From Anaerolineales bacterium HSG25 (lineage in GTDB: Bacteria; Chloroflexota; Anaerolineae; 4572-78; J111): DNA of 64,000 nt. The position numbers were made by a program, and so were the translations under genes. Below are positions 17,961-27,300 of this stretch, piece by piece. A model generated the notes under the pieces. That model did no database searches, was not told the DNA's origin, and saw only the letters and a program-made list of their open reading frames with translations. The stretch lies in contig JAUCGA010000003.1 of assembly GCA_030377865.1 (NCBI GenBank), forward strand, positions 1 through 64,000, in the 5' to 3' direction. The first letter of the stretch is position 1. The number at the start of each line of letters is the position of its first letter.

Positions 17961-18509
17961 ATGGCAAAACGAAGAAGTAAAGGCACGGGAAAAAGCAAAG
18001 TAAAAATCCTGACCAACTATCAAGATGAACGATTTGTGCCGTACCTTATGGGAGCGGAGACAAGAATTTTACAACTTGATACTACAAATACTCTAATCGA
18101 TGGTCAGGTACGAGAAGCGTTAAAGACACTCATTAGGAGTTTGGAGCAAACCGACAGCTTTTATGCGGTCTTAAAAAGCATAAAAGATGTTCAACAATCT
18201 ACAACAACCATTGAGGTAGAACTGACCACAGTCATTATCGAAGGGTTGGCAGAGGCATTTGACGATTACGGTCAGCTATCAGCTGTCGATACTATCGGAG
18301 TACTAAAAGTAATCAATCGTTCGATTGGTAACATGACAAAGGGTCTAAATGGACGAGGCTATTTGACTTTTTTACGTGGTTTTATGAGCAGGAGTGGTAT
18401 CGAACCCCGCCCTCTGACCGTTGCAGAACAAAAAATGGCCGGTTTGTTTGAAAATGATAAGGAAGCATTGGAAGATATACAACACAGACAAACCACACGG
18501 TACAGTTAG
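17961..18509 (+). CDS. Orphan protein, 182 residues
   Basis: The product starts with a basic tail (MAKRRSKGTGKSKVK) and continues with a mainly helical soluble region. GAGG lies about 7 bases before this ATG. A longer frame begins upstream inside the mini-element but is not credible as native sequence. No family was recognised and no catalytic motif is evident. The next gene starts on the base after its stop, so the two are translationally coupled and probably work together. The pair may belong functionally to the kinase/TOPRIM-regulator cluster upstream, now separated by mini-elements. Confidence 0.6.
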   Translation: MAKRRSKGTGKSKVKILTNYQDERFVPYLMGAETRILQLDTTNTLIDGQVREALKTLIRSLEQTDSFYAVLKSIKDVQQSTTTIEVELTTVIIEGLAEAFDDYGQLSAVDTIGVLKVINRSIGNMTKGLNGRGYLTFLRGFMSRSGIEPRPLTVAEQKMAGLFENDKEALEDIQHRQTTRYS

Positions 18510-18863
18510 ATGATTCCGATTGATCTTGAAGAAAATATATCTAACTTAGCCGGTGGTGAGCAGGCTTACCTGAATGATACCAAGGTTCAGGAGGAACTAT
18601 TTCGTATTGGACAAGAGGGTTTTATCAAAAAGGGGCGTGGAGTAGTAGTGGTTGATATACGCCGCTTTACCAAAAATGTGGTGCGAATTTACTACCTGTC
18701 AGCGATTCAGCATGATGATGGGTTGCCTGAAATCTGGTCTGACCATGAAATGGCCGAGATTTGTCAACGTTATAACTCCGATACAGAGGTTATTGTGTTC
18801 GTTTATTTTGGTGAGAAATCTCCAAAAAATGATTGTTATAAATTAGCAACAAATAATGAATAA
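18510..18863 (+). CDS. Orphan protein, 117 residues, coupled to upstream gene
   Basis: It starts immediately after the previous stop (TAG-ATG). The acidic N-terminal half (MIPIDLEENISNLAGGEQAY) is followed by a beta-rich stretch, KGRGVVVVDIRRFTKNVVRIYYL, with a DIRR motif (hyphenated here only in description). A second hydrophobic strand, EVIVFVYFGEKS, lies near the end. The alpha/beta pattern suggests a small globular protein. I recognise no family. Together with its partner it is an unexplained two-gene unit. Confidence 0.6.
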   Translation: MIPIDLEENISNLAGGEQAYLNDTKVQEELFRIGQEGFIKKGRGVVVVDIRRFTKNVVRIYYLSAIQHDDGLPEIWSDHEMAEICQRYNSDTEVIVFVYFGEKSPKNDCYKLATNNE

Positions 18864-18866
18864 GAA

Positions 18867-18952
18867 ATCGAGATTAAATAAGTTGTGCGTTTGATTAACG
18901 ACGCGTCGACTTCTAGCCGGCGGTCAAAATGTACAATTTGTTTAGTCTCGAC
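18867..18952. mobile_element. MITE-like element (family F, 86 bp)
   Basis: The left end ATCGAGATTAAATAAGTTGT matches the inverse of the right end GTCGAGACTAAACAAATTGT with several mismatches, giving terminal inverted repeats of about 26 bp. The interior has a GCGTCGAC palindrome-like core. Sequences with the same end, AATCGGGATTAAATAAGTTG, recur near 44906, 53004, 58378 and, inverted, 61735-61760. It ends 20 bases before the first PPK2 gene. Confidence 0.65.
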
Positions 18953-18972
18953 TCATAAGGTTGGTAGACCCT

Positions 18973-19707
18973 ATGTTAGACAAAATTGATTTAACCAAAA
19001 AAATTAAAAAAAAGCAGTATAAGGCATTGCTTCCAGATTTGCGGAACCGCTTATTTCAGTTACAATATGCTACTCAAGAGGCAGACATACCAGTTATGCT
19101 GGTATTTGAGGGGTGGGATTTAGCTGGTAAAGGCGATTATATTCAACGTTTAACTACCCGCCTTGACCCACGCGGCTTCAAACTCTATCCAATTCGTCCG
19201 GTACGAACCTTCGAGAAAAAACGCCCTTGGTTGTGGCGCTTTTGGAATCGGATTCCGGCTCAAGGAGAATGGGGCATTTTTGACCGCTCATGGTATGGCC
19301 GAGTATTGGTCGAGCGAATGGAGAATGTTGTTCCCAAAGCAGAATGGTCACGGGCTTATCGCGATATTGTTGATTTTGAGCGTACCTTAGCTGATGATGG
19401 GTATTTGATCGTTAAATTTTTCCTCCATATTAGTAGTCAAGAACAACGTGAACGCATTAAAGAATTGAGTGAGGATCCACTAACTGCTTGGCGGGTTAAA
19501 CCAGAGGATACTAAGCGGAACAAACAGTATAACCAGTGGGTTTATGCGTATGAAGAGATGTTTGAACATACCGATACCGAATGGGGTACTTGGACAATCG
19601 TTGAGGCTACCGATGCTCAGTATGCTCGGATAAAGATATTTCGGACGCTGATTAGCGCCTTAGAGGAGCGATTAGGGGAAGTAAATATGATGCCTGATAA
19701 ATTGTAG
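18973..19707 (+). CDS. Polyphosphate kinase 2 family protein
   Basis: The 244-residue protein is a single-domain PPK2-type enzyme, which transfers phosphate between polyphosphate and nucleotides. Motifs: Walker A GWDLAGKGD, arginine-rich RLDPRGFKLYPIRP, Walker B-like FDRSWYGRVLVERM, lid/basic region, and YARIKIFRTLI near the end. Start ATG 18973 is preferred over the upstream TTG because the TTG has no spacing to the AAGG motif. Which nucleotide is used (AMP, ADP or GDP) cannot be fixed by eye. A paralogue follows 168 bases downstream; the two diverge clearly, so the duplication is old. Confidence 0.88.
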   Translation: MLDKIDLTKKIKKKQYKALLPDLRNRLFQLQYATQEADIPVMLVFEGWDLAGKGDYIQRLTTRLDPRGFKLYPIRPVRTFEKKRPWLWRFWNRIPAQGEWGIFDRSWYGRVLVERMENVVPKAEWSRAYRDIVDFERTLADDGYLIVKFFLHISSQEQRERIKELSEDPLTAWRVKPEDTKRNKQYNQWVYAYEEMFEHTDTEWGTWTIVEATDAQYARIKIFRTLISALEERLGEVNMMPDKL

Positions 19708-19740
19708 TTGTATCGTACAAATTATTGGTTTTACAAAAAC

Positions 19741-19825
19741 TGTGGTGGTCAAGATGATGTTGAAAAAGGAGTGCAATAGCTTCTCAGTTATTGCCAGCAA
19801 AAGCAAGAAGCTTTCGCACTCCTTT
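19741..19825. mobile_element. Family A MITE remnant between PPK2 genes
   Basis: A left terminus TGTGGTGGTCAAGATGATGT is followed by an interior hairpin GGAGTGCAATAGCTTCT...GCTTTCGCACTCC. The right terminus has decayed. The interior resembles the hairpin at 50094-50158, connecting these palindromes. Confidence 0.6.
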
Positions 19826-19875
19826 ATTCCCGAACAACTCTATTATCATCAAAATACTAAAATAGGATAAAATTC

Positions 19876-20634
19876 ATGTTAGACACCGTTGATTTATCAT
19901 TATCACTAACCAAAAAAGATTATAGTGAAGCGCTTATTAAGCAACAGGTCGCCATGCGCGCGCTTGGGTATCAGGTGTATGTCCAGCAACGCCCGGTGGT
20001 GCTGGTTTATGAAGGATGGGATGCGTCAGGTAAGGGCGGTAACATCAAGCGCGTGACCCAACGGCTTGACCCACGAGGGTATGTTGTCCACTCGATTGCC
20101 GCTCCGAAAGGAGATGATGCGAATCGGCATTACCTGTATCGGTTTTGGCGACGTGTTCCAGAGACCGGCCAAATCGGTATTTTTGATCGTAGCTGGTATG
20201 GTCGAGTGTTAGTTGAGCGAGTAGAAGGGTTTGCGACGGAGACAGAATGGAAACGCGCTTATCGGGAGATTAATCATTTTGAGCGCCAATTGGCAGATTT
20301 TGGGACTATCATTTTTAAATTTTGGGTACACATCAACCAAGATGAACAGTTACGTCGCTTTGAGGCCCGAGCCGTAAACGTACTAAAAAAATGGAAGTTA
20401 ACCGAAGAGGATTGGCGTAATCGAGAAAAATGGGACGAGTATGAAGCCGCGGTTAATGATATGCTGGTTAAAACCAGTACTGTCACCGCGCCTTGGACTG
20501 TTGTAGAAGGCAACTGCAAACGATATGCTCGGATTAAGGTATTAAAAACATTGGTAAAGCAACTAAGTAAGGAGTTAAATTATGATCCGTTTACAGAAGT
20601 ATTTGAAACAAATAAAGGTAAAAAGAAAAAATAA
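19876..20634 (+). CDS. Polyphosphate kinase 2 family protein (second copy)
   Basis: The 252-residue protein shows the PPK2 pattern: Walker A GWDASGKGG, RLDPRGYVVHSIAAP, FDRSWYGRVLVERVEGF, and YARIKVLKTLV. It has the same domain order and length as the gene before it but differs at many positions (GKGGN versus GKGDY in the P-loop; AAPKGDD versus RPVRTFE in the next motif). The two may have different nucleotide specificity. AGGATAAAATTC precedes the ATG. Its stop is directly followed by the trmFO start, implying coupled translation. Confidence 0.88.
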   Translation: MLDTVDLSLSLTKKDYSEALIKQQVAMRALGYQVYVQQRPVVLVYEGWDASGKGGNIKRVTQRLDPRGYVVHSIAAPKGDDANRHYLYRFWRRVPETGQIGIFDRSWYGRVLVERVEGFATETEWKRAYREINHFERQLADFGTIIFKFWVHINQDEQLRRFEARAVNVLKKWKLTEEDWRNREKWDEYEAAVNDMLVKTSTVTAPWTVVEGNCKRYARIKVLKTLVKQLSKELNYDPFTEVFETNKGKKKK

Positions 20635-21969
20635 ATGAGTTCTTCTTTAACGATCATTGGCGGTGGTTTAGCTGGATGTGAGGCGGCTTGGCAAGCGGCA
20701 CAACAGGGAATATCGGTTCAACTTTACGAGATGCGTCCGGTGCGACAAACGCCTGCCCATGTAACCGACAATCTGGCCGAGTTGGTTTGCAGTAATTCGT
20801 TAGGAAGTGACTTACCCGACCGAGCGCCGGGTCTCCTCAAAGCCGAACTCCGCCGCTTTGGTTCGTTGATTTTGGCCGCCGCCGCCGAATCAGCCGTGCC
20901 AGCCGGAGGAGCTTTGGCTGTTGATCGAGAACGATTCGCCGAAATCGTCACCGAACGAATTGGCTCCCATGCCCACATCATGCTCAAGCGAGAGGAGATG
21001 ACTCATATACCCGATACGCCGACCATTATCGCTAGTGGGCCACTCACCTCTGATGCCTTAACTGAACAGATTGCTGAATTGTCGGGCCATGAGCATCTTT
21101 ATTTTTATGATGCCCTGTCGCCAATTGTAGAGGTCGATTCGATTAACATGGATATCGCCTATCGGGCTAATCGGTACGGCAAAGGTCAGCGGAGTGACGG
21201 TGATTATATCAATTGCCCTTTGGATGCGGAGCAGTATCAACGGTTGGTTACCGAGCTACGAGAGGCCGAACAGATCACCCTGAAAAAGTTTGAACAGGAA
21301 GATGAGCATTTTTTTGAGATGTGTTTGCCAGTTGAGGTGTTAGCCAAACGGGGTGACAAAGCCTTGGCCTTTGGCCCGATGCGCCCCGTCGGTTTGATTA
21401 ACCCTCACACTGGTAAACGTCCTCATGCGGTGTTACAACTACGACAGGATAACTTGGCCGATACGTTATATAATCTGGTCGGTTTCCAAACTAATCTACG
21501 TTGGGGCGAACAACAACGAGTCCTCCGGTTAATTCCGGGACTAGAAAATGCCACTTTTATGCGTTATGGTATGATGCACCGCAACACCTATATCAACTCG
21601 CCGACTCTGCTCAAACCGACCATGCAGTTCCATAATCGGCCTGATTTATTTTTTGCCGGGCAGATTATCGGTGTTGAGGGGTACGTGGGTAACGCCGCTA
21701 CCGGTGCATTAGCAGGAACCAATGCCGCGAGGGTGATGCAGGGTCAAGCACCGATTGTATTACCCCTAACCAGCATGCTCGGCGCGTTATGCCATTATGT
21801 AACCCATGCTGAGGCTAAGAATTTTCAACCCATGAAGGCCAACTTTGGACTCATGCCCCCCTTTGAGCCAAAAATTCGCAACAAACGGGCACGGTATCAA
21901 GCTTATGCTGACCGTGCCTTGCGTGATTTTGAGGCAGTACTCAAAGATATGAACCACATTACCACATAA
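20635..21969 (+). CDS. trmFO: tRNA (uracil-54-C5)-methyltransferase, folate-dependent
   Basis: The 444-residue flavoprotein is TrmFO (formerly Gid), which makes ribothymidine at tRNA position 54 using methylene-tetrahydrofolate and FAD. N-terminal FAD motif [16 protein letters not shown], then [31 protein letters not shown] with the catalytic Cys region, [21 protein letters not shown], and the C-terminal second FAD motif [20 protein letters not shown]. Length is normal. It starts immediately after the second PPK2 stop. It is a housekeeping gene in Firmicutes, Chloroflexota and other folate-type lineages. Confidence 0.95.
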   Translation: MSSSLTIIGGGLAGCEAAWQAAQQGISVQLYEMRPVRQTPAHVTDNLAELVCSNSLGSDLPDRAPGLLKAELRRFGSLILAAAAESAVPAGGALAVDRERFAEIVTERIGSHAHIMLKREEMTHIPDTPTIIASGPLTSDALTEQIAELSGHEHLYFYDALSPIVEVDSINMDIAYRANRYGKGQRSDGDYINCPLDAEQYQRLVTELREAEQITLKKFEQEDEHFFEMCLPVEVLAKRGDKALAFGPMRPVGLINPHTGKRPHAVLQLRQDNLADTLYNLVGFQTNLRWGEQQRVLRLIPGLENATFMRYGMMHRNTYINSPTLLKPTMQFHNRPDLFFAGQIIGVEGYVGNAATGALAGTNAARVMQGQAPIVLPLTSMLGALCHYVTHAEAKNFQPMKANFGLMPPFEPKIRNKRARYQAYADRALRDFEAVLKDMNHITT

Positions 21970-21981
21970 AAGAGCTTAACC

Positions 21982-23442
21982 ATGAAAATTCGTTTGTTAA
22001 TCTTATTGAGTGTTTCTCTTGCCGCCCTGTTTCTCAATATCCCACAAAACTCATCGGCGCAGACCTACAATCAAACCTTTTATATTAGACCTCCTGGAGA
22101 GCAATATGGCACTGGCGATGGTTCCGATTGGACCAATGCCCTCTCCGACTTGCCGGATGAGTTAGTGCGGGGGGCAAAGTATTACATGGCTTCTGGGATA
22201 TATGACGCGGGATCACCCGATTCTTACCATGTTTTTGACGAGGCAGAACAGGATGATCTCTATATCGGTGTCATCAAGGCTACGGCGGATGATCATGGAA
22301 CTGATACGGGCTGGGAGGATTCCTTTGGACAGGGGCTGGCTCAACTGGGGACGATTCAGTTTATCAGTGGTTACTTTGAAATTGATGGACAGACCGGCTC
22401 CGGTACTCAAGGACATGGGTTCAAACTGTACACCACAGATTGCAAGGAGGGGAAGAAAATCATCTACTTCCCTTGGAACTCGACCTCAAGTTATATAGAG
22501 TTGAAACATATCGACATGGGACTTTGCGGGCCAACCACATACACCGATCCCCAAGATATTATCTATTCGGTCAATGCTGTTTCCAATATCATAATCTCGG
22601 ATTGTTACATCCACGACGCGAACCGTGCTTTTATCATGATGATTAGTTGGAGCGATGTTCTACTTGAAAACAACTATTTTGCCAGAAGTGGGAACCAAGA
22701 GGAATCCCATTCATTGGGCATGAGGTCGGTGTCGAATGTGACCATCAGAAACAATGTTTTTGAGGATGCAAAAAGCAGTTATCTCAATCTGAGAGAGATA
22801 GTTGATGTGTACATCTATTCAAATGTTTTCAAAAGAAGCGCGAATGGGGATTGGGAGGTGTACGCGGTCATTGACAATTATGACACTGCGACTAATGTTC
22901 TTATCTACAATAACACCATTTACAACCTTCAAGGGTTAAATGCTGGGGTTCGAATTGTGGGAACCTTGGACAATGTTCAGGTCTATAACAATTTATGGGC
23001 CAGCAGTAGAGCCAACCAAATTCAGTTATCGGGAACCCATGATTATAACGCATTCCACGATAACTGGCGGGTAGATGATAATGGCGACCTGCTCTATAGC
23101 CTTGATGAAAGAATGGTTGATGATAATGCCGAGGATAATATCCAGGTTATCACGGACAACCCATTTGTAGCGCCGGATGACGGGGATTTTCGACTGGCTT
23201 TTGCTACAAATCCCGGATTGACCTTGCTGGCTCCCTTCGACTATGATCCTGATTCCGTTACAAGAGGAGAGGACGGTACATGGGATCGTGGCGTGTATGA
23301 GTTCAGCCTGACTACCCCTACTGCGACCACGGCTCCAGAGGATACCGCGACTCCTACAGCAACTATATCCCCAGTAGAAACAGCGACTCCTGTGAGTACA
23401 CCTGTTTTTCGAGCTTACCTGCCGATAATTATACGGCAATGA
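21982..23442 (+). CDS. Secreted right-handed beta-helix protein
   Basis: The 486-residue protein has a signal peptide (about residues 1-26, ending SSAQ). The body is rich in N-V-x-I/Y-N-N ladder repeats (NVTIRNNVFEDA, NVLIYNNTIYN, NVQVYNNLWAS), typical of pectate-lyase-like parallel beta helices. A Thr/Pro linker (TPTATTAPEDTATP) leads to the tail FRAYLPIIIRQ. No catalytic site can be assigned, so lyase, hydrolase and binding roles all remain possible. The C-terminal tail resembles those of other Chloroflexota exoproteins and may be an export or attachment tag. It starts 12 bases after trmFO. Confidence 0.78.
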   Translation: MKIRLLILLSVSLAALFLNIPQNSSAQTYNQTFYIRPPGEQYGTGDGSDWTNALSDLPDELVRGAKYYMASGIYDAGSPDSYHVFDEAEQDDLYIGVIKATADDHGTDTGWEDSFGQGLAQLGTIQFISGYFEIDGQTGSGTQGHGFKLYTTDCKEGKKIIYFPWNSTSSYIELKHIDMGLCGPTTYTDPQDIIYSVNAVSNIIISDCYIHDANRAFIMMISWSDVLLENNYFARSGNQEESHSLGMRSVSNVTIRNNVFEDAKSSYLNLREIVDVYIYSNVFKRSANGDWEVYAVIDNYDTATNVLIYNNTIYNLQGLNAGVRIVGTLDNVQVYNNLWASSRANQIQLSGTHDYNAFHDNWRVDDNGDLLYSLDERMVDDNAEDNIQVITDNPFVAPDDGDFRLAFATNPGLTLLAPFDYDPDSVTRGEDGTWDRGVYEFSLTTPTATTAPEDTATPTATISPVETATPVSTPVFRAYLPIIIRQ

Positions 23443-23470
23443 TGCGATTTGTTAGGACAATTAGTCATGT

Positions 23471-24259
23471 CTACGGCTCTATGAGCAGTTGACGAATCTC
23501 CATCCACTGCTCACTCGGTGAATCGAGTAAGCCCCAACCAAACCGTCCCCACGGAGTAACAACCATATACTGATTGTCGAACCATATCACCAAACCCAAG
23601 GGGCCACGAGGCGGTGTGTTACAGGCAAGGATGAGTTGCTCATCTACCCAAAATCGGGCTGTTTTTATGCCCCACTCTAGGCTGTAGGTGTGCCATGTTG
23701 TCATTTCAACGGGAATTACACGTTCATTAACGTTAATGGCTCGTTGGGCAATCGGCCAACAAAGCCGGTACAACGGAGATAGATTCATGAGAGGAATAGC
23801 AAGCGGAGCGGTGGGGAGTAGAGCGAAAAAAGGCCAACGTAAGGCATCTAAAGTACCAACTTTCCAGCCATACCCTGAGACGTTACGGTCTAACTTCATA
23901 TTTGAGGGGGAGGAGCTATAAAAAAACCAGATGACCCGAGGCGGAGCAGGTCGTCGCCAGTCGGTCATCATAAACGGATCATTCCAAAACCCAAATCCAG
24001 CGGTGCCGTGAAGCTCATCTGTTGAATGAGAAAAACGAGCCTGAACCGTTAGCCTTAATGGTGGCGACCAAAGAAAATCAGCCCGTTGAAAGGTTTGATA
24101 GTCATCTAACTGGGCGTTACTATATTGGCTAGAACTAGGATGATGGTTGTTAAAACGCAGGCAAGAATCGACAACATCTAAGCTGGCATTACCTCGGACA
24201 AAGGTTTTCCACGGCAAATCAAAGGTAGCATCCGCCGAAAAATAGTCAAATTTTACCAT
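23471..24259 (-). CDS. GH16/concanavalin-like fold protein
   Basis: The 262-residue protein has the beta-jelly-roll pattern of GH16-like concanavalin folds: LRLTVQARFSHSTDELHGTAGFGFWNDPF, later TTWHTYSLEWGIKTARFWVDEQLI, and PLGLVIWFDNQY. The strict GH16 catalytic motif E-x-D-x-x-E is not seen, so hydrolase activity is doubtful. No signal peptide is visible. The start overlaps the acylphosphatase stop by 7 bases, so the two minus-strand genes are coupled. Confidence 0.6.
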   Translation of the reverse strand: MVKFDYFSADATFDLPWKTFVRGNASLDVVDSCLRFNNHHPSSSQYSNAQLDDYQTFQRADFLWSPPLRLTVQARFSHSTDELHGTAGFGFWNDPFMMTDWRRPAPPRVIWFFYSSSPSNMKLDRNVSGYGWKVGTLDALRWPFFALLPTAPLAIPLMNLSPLYRLCWPIAQRAINVNERVIPVEMTTWHTYSLEWGIKTARFWVDEQLILACNTPPRGPLGLVIWFDNQYMVVTPWGRFGWGLLDSPSEQWMEIRQLLIEP

Positions 24260-24540
24260 GTAATCTTAAAACCAGTAAACTCATTGGTAGGGGCACGGTA
24301 ATCGACTTCTACATTATCAACCTGAGCCGATGTTGGCCCCATATAACACCACGCAATAATCTCATGGATTGCCTGAGATTCTCCTTCAAATAATGCCTCG
24401 ACTCGACCATCGCTTAAATTCCGTACCCAACCGGTTAAATCATAGGTTTGAGCCTCACGTTGGGTATGCCATCTAAAACTAACTCCTTGTACCCGACCCG
24501 ACACCATCACATGAACTTGTAATTTTTCTAAGTTTTCCAT
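24253..24540 (-). CDS. acyP: Acylphosphatase
   Basis: The 95-residue protein is a complete acylphosphatase, which hydrolyses carboxyl-phosphate bonds in small metabolites. Catalytic residues are present: Arg in SGRVQGVSFRWHT and Asn in GWVRNLSDGRVEAL. The ferredoxin-like pattern and length are typical. GGAGAGG stands 7 bases before the ATG. It overlaps the GH16-like gene by 7 bases. Whether this pairing has meaning is unclear. Confidence 0.93.
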   Translation of the reverse strand: MENLEKLQVHVMVSGRVQGVSFRWHTQREAQTYDLTGWVRNLSDGRVEALFEGESQAIHEIIAWCYMGPTSAQVDNVEVDYRAPTNEFTGFKITW

Positions 24541-24741
24541 ATCATCACCTCTCCAGATAGACTCCGTTCCATTCTACCATGCTCATAAGGTCACGTCAAT
24601 CATTGACCCAAACAAAAAGTGCGATTATCTACGAAACGCTTCTCCAAAAAGGGTTATTTACGGGCATCAAAACTAGATGTCATCAACTTGTATAACAGCT
24701 ATACAACTCTAAAGGTTGCTTCAGTAAATAGATACCGAATC

Positions 24742-27300
24742 ATGTTCCTACGAAATGTTATTACCATCGTCGCCAAAAACTCACTATTTAACGGTATTGG
24801 CAAGCTTAGTATCAAAATTATCTCTTTTGCGTTTACCATCTTTATCGTTCGTTGGTTGGGTGACAAAGGGTATGGGCAATATGTTTTAATCTGGTCTTAT
24901 GTCGCTATCTTTTCGATGTTGTCTGACGCGGGATTGGGCATGTATGCCATTCGAGAAATCGCCAAGCGCACCGTCGGACATGAGTATCTCATGGCGAATA
25001 TCATTATAATTCGTCTATTTTTGGCAATAATTACAATAGGTTTGACCTATGGAACAGCCTTTTATCTGGGATATTCAGACCAATTTTTACTCAACCTATT
25101 TTTGGCTAGTTTGATATTATTAATTTATGCGATACAAGACCCCTTTGATACAGTTTTGCAGGCTAATGAGCGATTCGATATCTCGGCCATTTCGGTAATA
25201 TGTGGTCAGTTACTGTTCGTCGGCGTGGGGGGGATTTTATTATTCCTCGGTTGGCATATTACCGGATTGATTATCGCCGCATTGCTGAATATTACACTAA
25301 CGGCTTGGCTGGCTTGGTTTTTAATGAATGGATGCCGTCGTCATTTACGGTGGCAATTAAAACCGACACATTGGTTTACTTTTCTCAAAGCCGCTTTTCC
25401 ATTTGGCATGATCAAATTGTGGTTAAGCTGGGCCTTAAAAATAGATCTTATTATTTTAGCATGGTACTGGCCTGATGAGACCGTCGGCTGGTATGGAGCC
25501 GCTTATGCCCTTGTATCTGGGGCACTGGTGGTTGGGGGTTCCATTAATAGTGCCTTCTATCCGACCCTAAGCCGACAATATAGTCGCGACCACACGATGA
25601 TGCCACAAATCTATGGTTTTGGGCTTAAATATCTACTTATTATTGGTCTACCGATTTCAGGATTACTTTTCGTGGGGCATACAGAAATCGTTGACCTGTT
25701 TTTTGGCACTGAATTTGCTCCCGCGGCCATCCCCTTAGCAATTCTAATATGGGTTGTTCCCTTGACTTTCGTTACTGAATTTCTACGATATATCTTATTG
25801 ATTAAAAATCAGGAGCGAATTGCAGTTTACGCACTAAGCGGTACCGTGTTGACAAGTATCTTGTTGAATTTATGGTTTATTCCCACTTATGGACTTATCG
25901 CGGCCTCACTGATTGTCGTCATTGCGGAGACAACACTTTTAGGGCTGTATAGCTGGCATCTCAAAACAGACCTACAGACGATTGACCTAGCCAACGTGGC
26001 GATTAAACCCATCGTAGCCATTGTTTTGACGATGGTTGCGCTTTACAATCTGCCATCTTGGAATATTATTTTGCAATTTTTTATCGGCAGTTCAATTTAT
26101 TTAGCTTTAATCCGGTTATTCGGAGTCATTTCCTCATACGAGTATGAACTACTCGTTTCGGAACTATTTAAACATGTAAAAGGTAAAGAAATCGTGTCAA
26201 GCAGAAAAAGAACTACATCACCACTGGTCAGTATATTCATCCCAGCTTATAATGCAGGGCATTTCCTTGGTCAAACGATAAACAGCGTCTTAAACCAAAC
26301 TTATTCAAATTACGAGCTAATCATTGTTAATGATGGGTCAACAGATGACAGTAATGCCATTTTGGCTCACTATGAATCCCATCCGCAGGTACAGATTTAT
26401 CATAACCCGACCAATGTCGGCATGGCCGCCAACTGGAATATTGCCCTAAACTATTGCCGTGGTGAGTTAATTGCCAAGTTGGATGCCGACGACTATTATG
26501 AGCCAACCTATCTTGATGAAGTGGTCGCCATGTTTCAAAAAGAGAGCGAGATAGGTTTAGTGTTTACGGGAGTCAACCTGCTTTATCCTGATGGTCGATT
26601 TGAGCCGGAAATGCAATATTTATCGAGTTGGGTGCGGAATCGTGAGGCATTTTTACCGGAACTGTTGCGACTGTGTGTCATTCGCTCACCCACGGTTTGT
26701 GTACGACGAAACTGTTATGACGAGCTGGGCAATTTTGATGAACAAATGCGCCTCCATACCGATTGGGAGATGTGGGTCAGAATCGCGGCCAACTATAAAG
26801 TCGGTTACATCAGCCATTTGTTAGCCAATTATCGCATGAATTATGGTGATAACTGTACCGCCCAAGCACCGCTTGATGGTCGAAGCATGGCCGATTTGCG
26901 CCATTGGCTGACCCGACTCAAACAAGAGACTCTACCCTATCTGCTGACACAACCGGAGGAGGCCGAGTTCCGATGGGGAATTTACGAAATGGAGATGCAC
27001 TTTGCTGGCATGGCCGCATACTATCATCAAACCAGTAATATGCCTGAACAGTATGCCAACTTTGCCGAAGAGGTGTTGCATGACCTGCCCACCACTAACG
27101 ATTTGGTTCGAATGCGCTCAGTTTATTTGAGCCTTCATCAAGGTATATGCGCCTTTCGTGAAAAACAACTATCAGAAGCCCGCCAATATTTTCTGAGTGC
27201 GATTCGACAAGGTCCTATGTATTGCCGCGCTCCTTGGATATGGAGCAAGCTACTGTTGACCTTTTTAGGTCGTACTAAATGGGGTTTTCTGTACAAATGA
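24742..27300 (+). CDS. Flippase-glycosyltransferase fusion (Wzx-like + GT2 + C-terminal helical region)
   Basis: The 852-residue product joins two exopolysaccharide functions. Residues ~1-470 are a polytopic membrane protein of the Wzx/MVF flippase type (N-terminal NSLFNGIGKLSIKIISF, RWLGDKGYGQY, about 12-14 helices). Residues ~490-740 are a GT-A, family 2 glycosyltransferase with VSIFIPAYNAG, VNDGSTDDS and the metal motif LDADDYY. The remaining ~110 residues are helical with TPR-like features. Such proteins are normally separate. ATG 24742 is chosen because flippase similarity begins there; an upstream GTG at 24619 would add 41 atypical residues. The next gene overlaps the stop as ATGA. Confidence 0.85.
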   Translation: MFLRNVITIVAKNSLFNGIGKLSIKIISFAFTIFIVRWLGDKGYGQYVLIWSYVAIFSMLSDAGLGMYAIREIAKRTVGHEYLMANIIIIRLFLAIITIGLTYGTAFYLGYSDQFLLNLFLASLILLIYAIQDPFDTVLQANERFDISAISVICGQLLFVGVGGILLFLGWHITGLIIAALLNITLTAWLAWFLMNGCRRHLRWQLKPTHWFTFLKAAFPFGMIKLWLSWALKIDLIILAWYWPDETVGWYGAAYALVSGALVVGGSINSAFYPTLSRQYSRDHTMMPQIYGFGLKYLLIIGLPISGLLFVGHTEIVDLFFGTEFAPAAIPLAILIWVVPLTFVTEFLRYILLIKNQERIAVYALSGTVLTSILLNLWFIPTYGLIAASLIVVIAETTLLGLYSWHLKTDLQTIDLANVAIKPIVAIVLTMVALYNLPSWNIILQFFIGSSIYLALIRLFGVISSYEYELLVSELFKHVKGKEIVSSRKRTTSPLVSIFIPAYNAGHFLGQTINSVLNQTYSNYELIIVNDGSTDDSNAILAHYESHPQVQIYHNPTNVGMAANWNIALNYCRGELIAKLDADDYYEPTYLDEVVAMFQKESEIGLVFTGVNLLYPDGRFEPEMQYLSSWVRNREAFLPELLRLCVIRSPTVCVRRNCYDELGNFDEQMRLHTDWEMWVRIAANYKVGYISHLLANYRMNYGDNCTAQAPLDGRSMADLRHWLTRLKQETLPYLLTQPEEAEFRWGIYEMEMHFAGMAAYYHQTSNMPEQYANFAEEVLHDLPTTNDLVRMRSVYLSLHQGICAFREKQLSEARQYFLSAIRQGPMYCRAPWIWSKLLLTFLGRTKWGFLYK

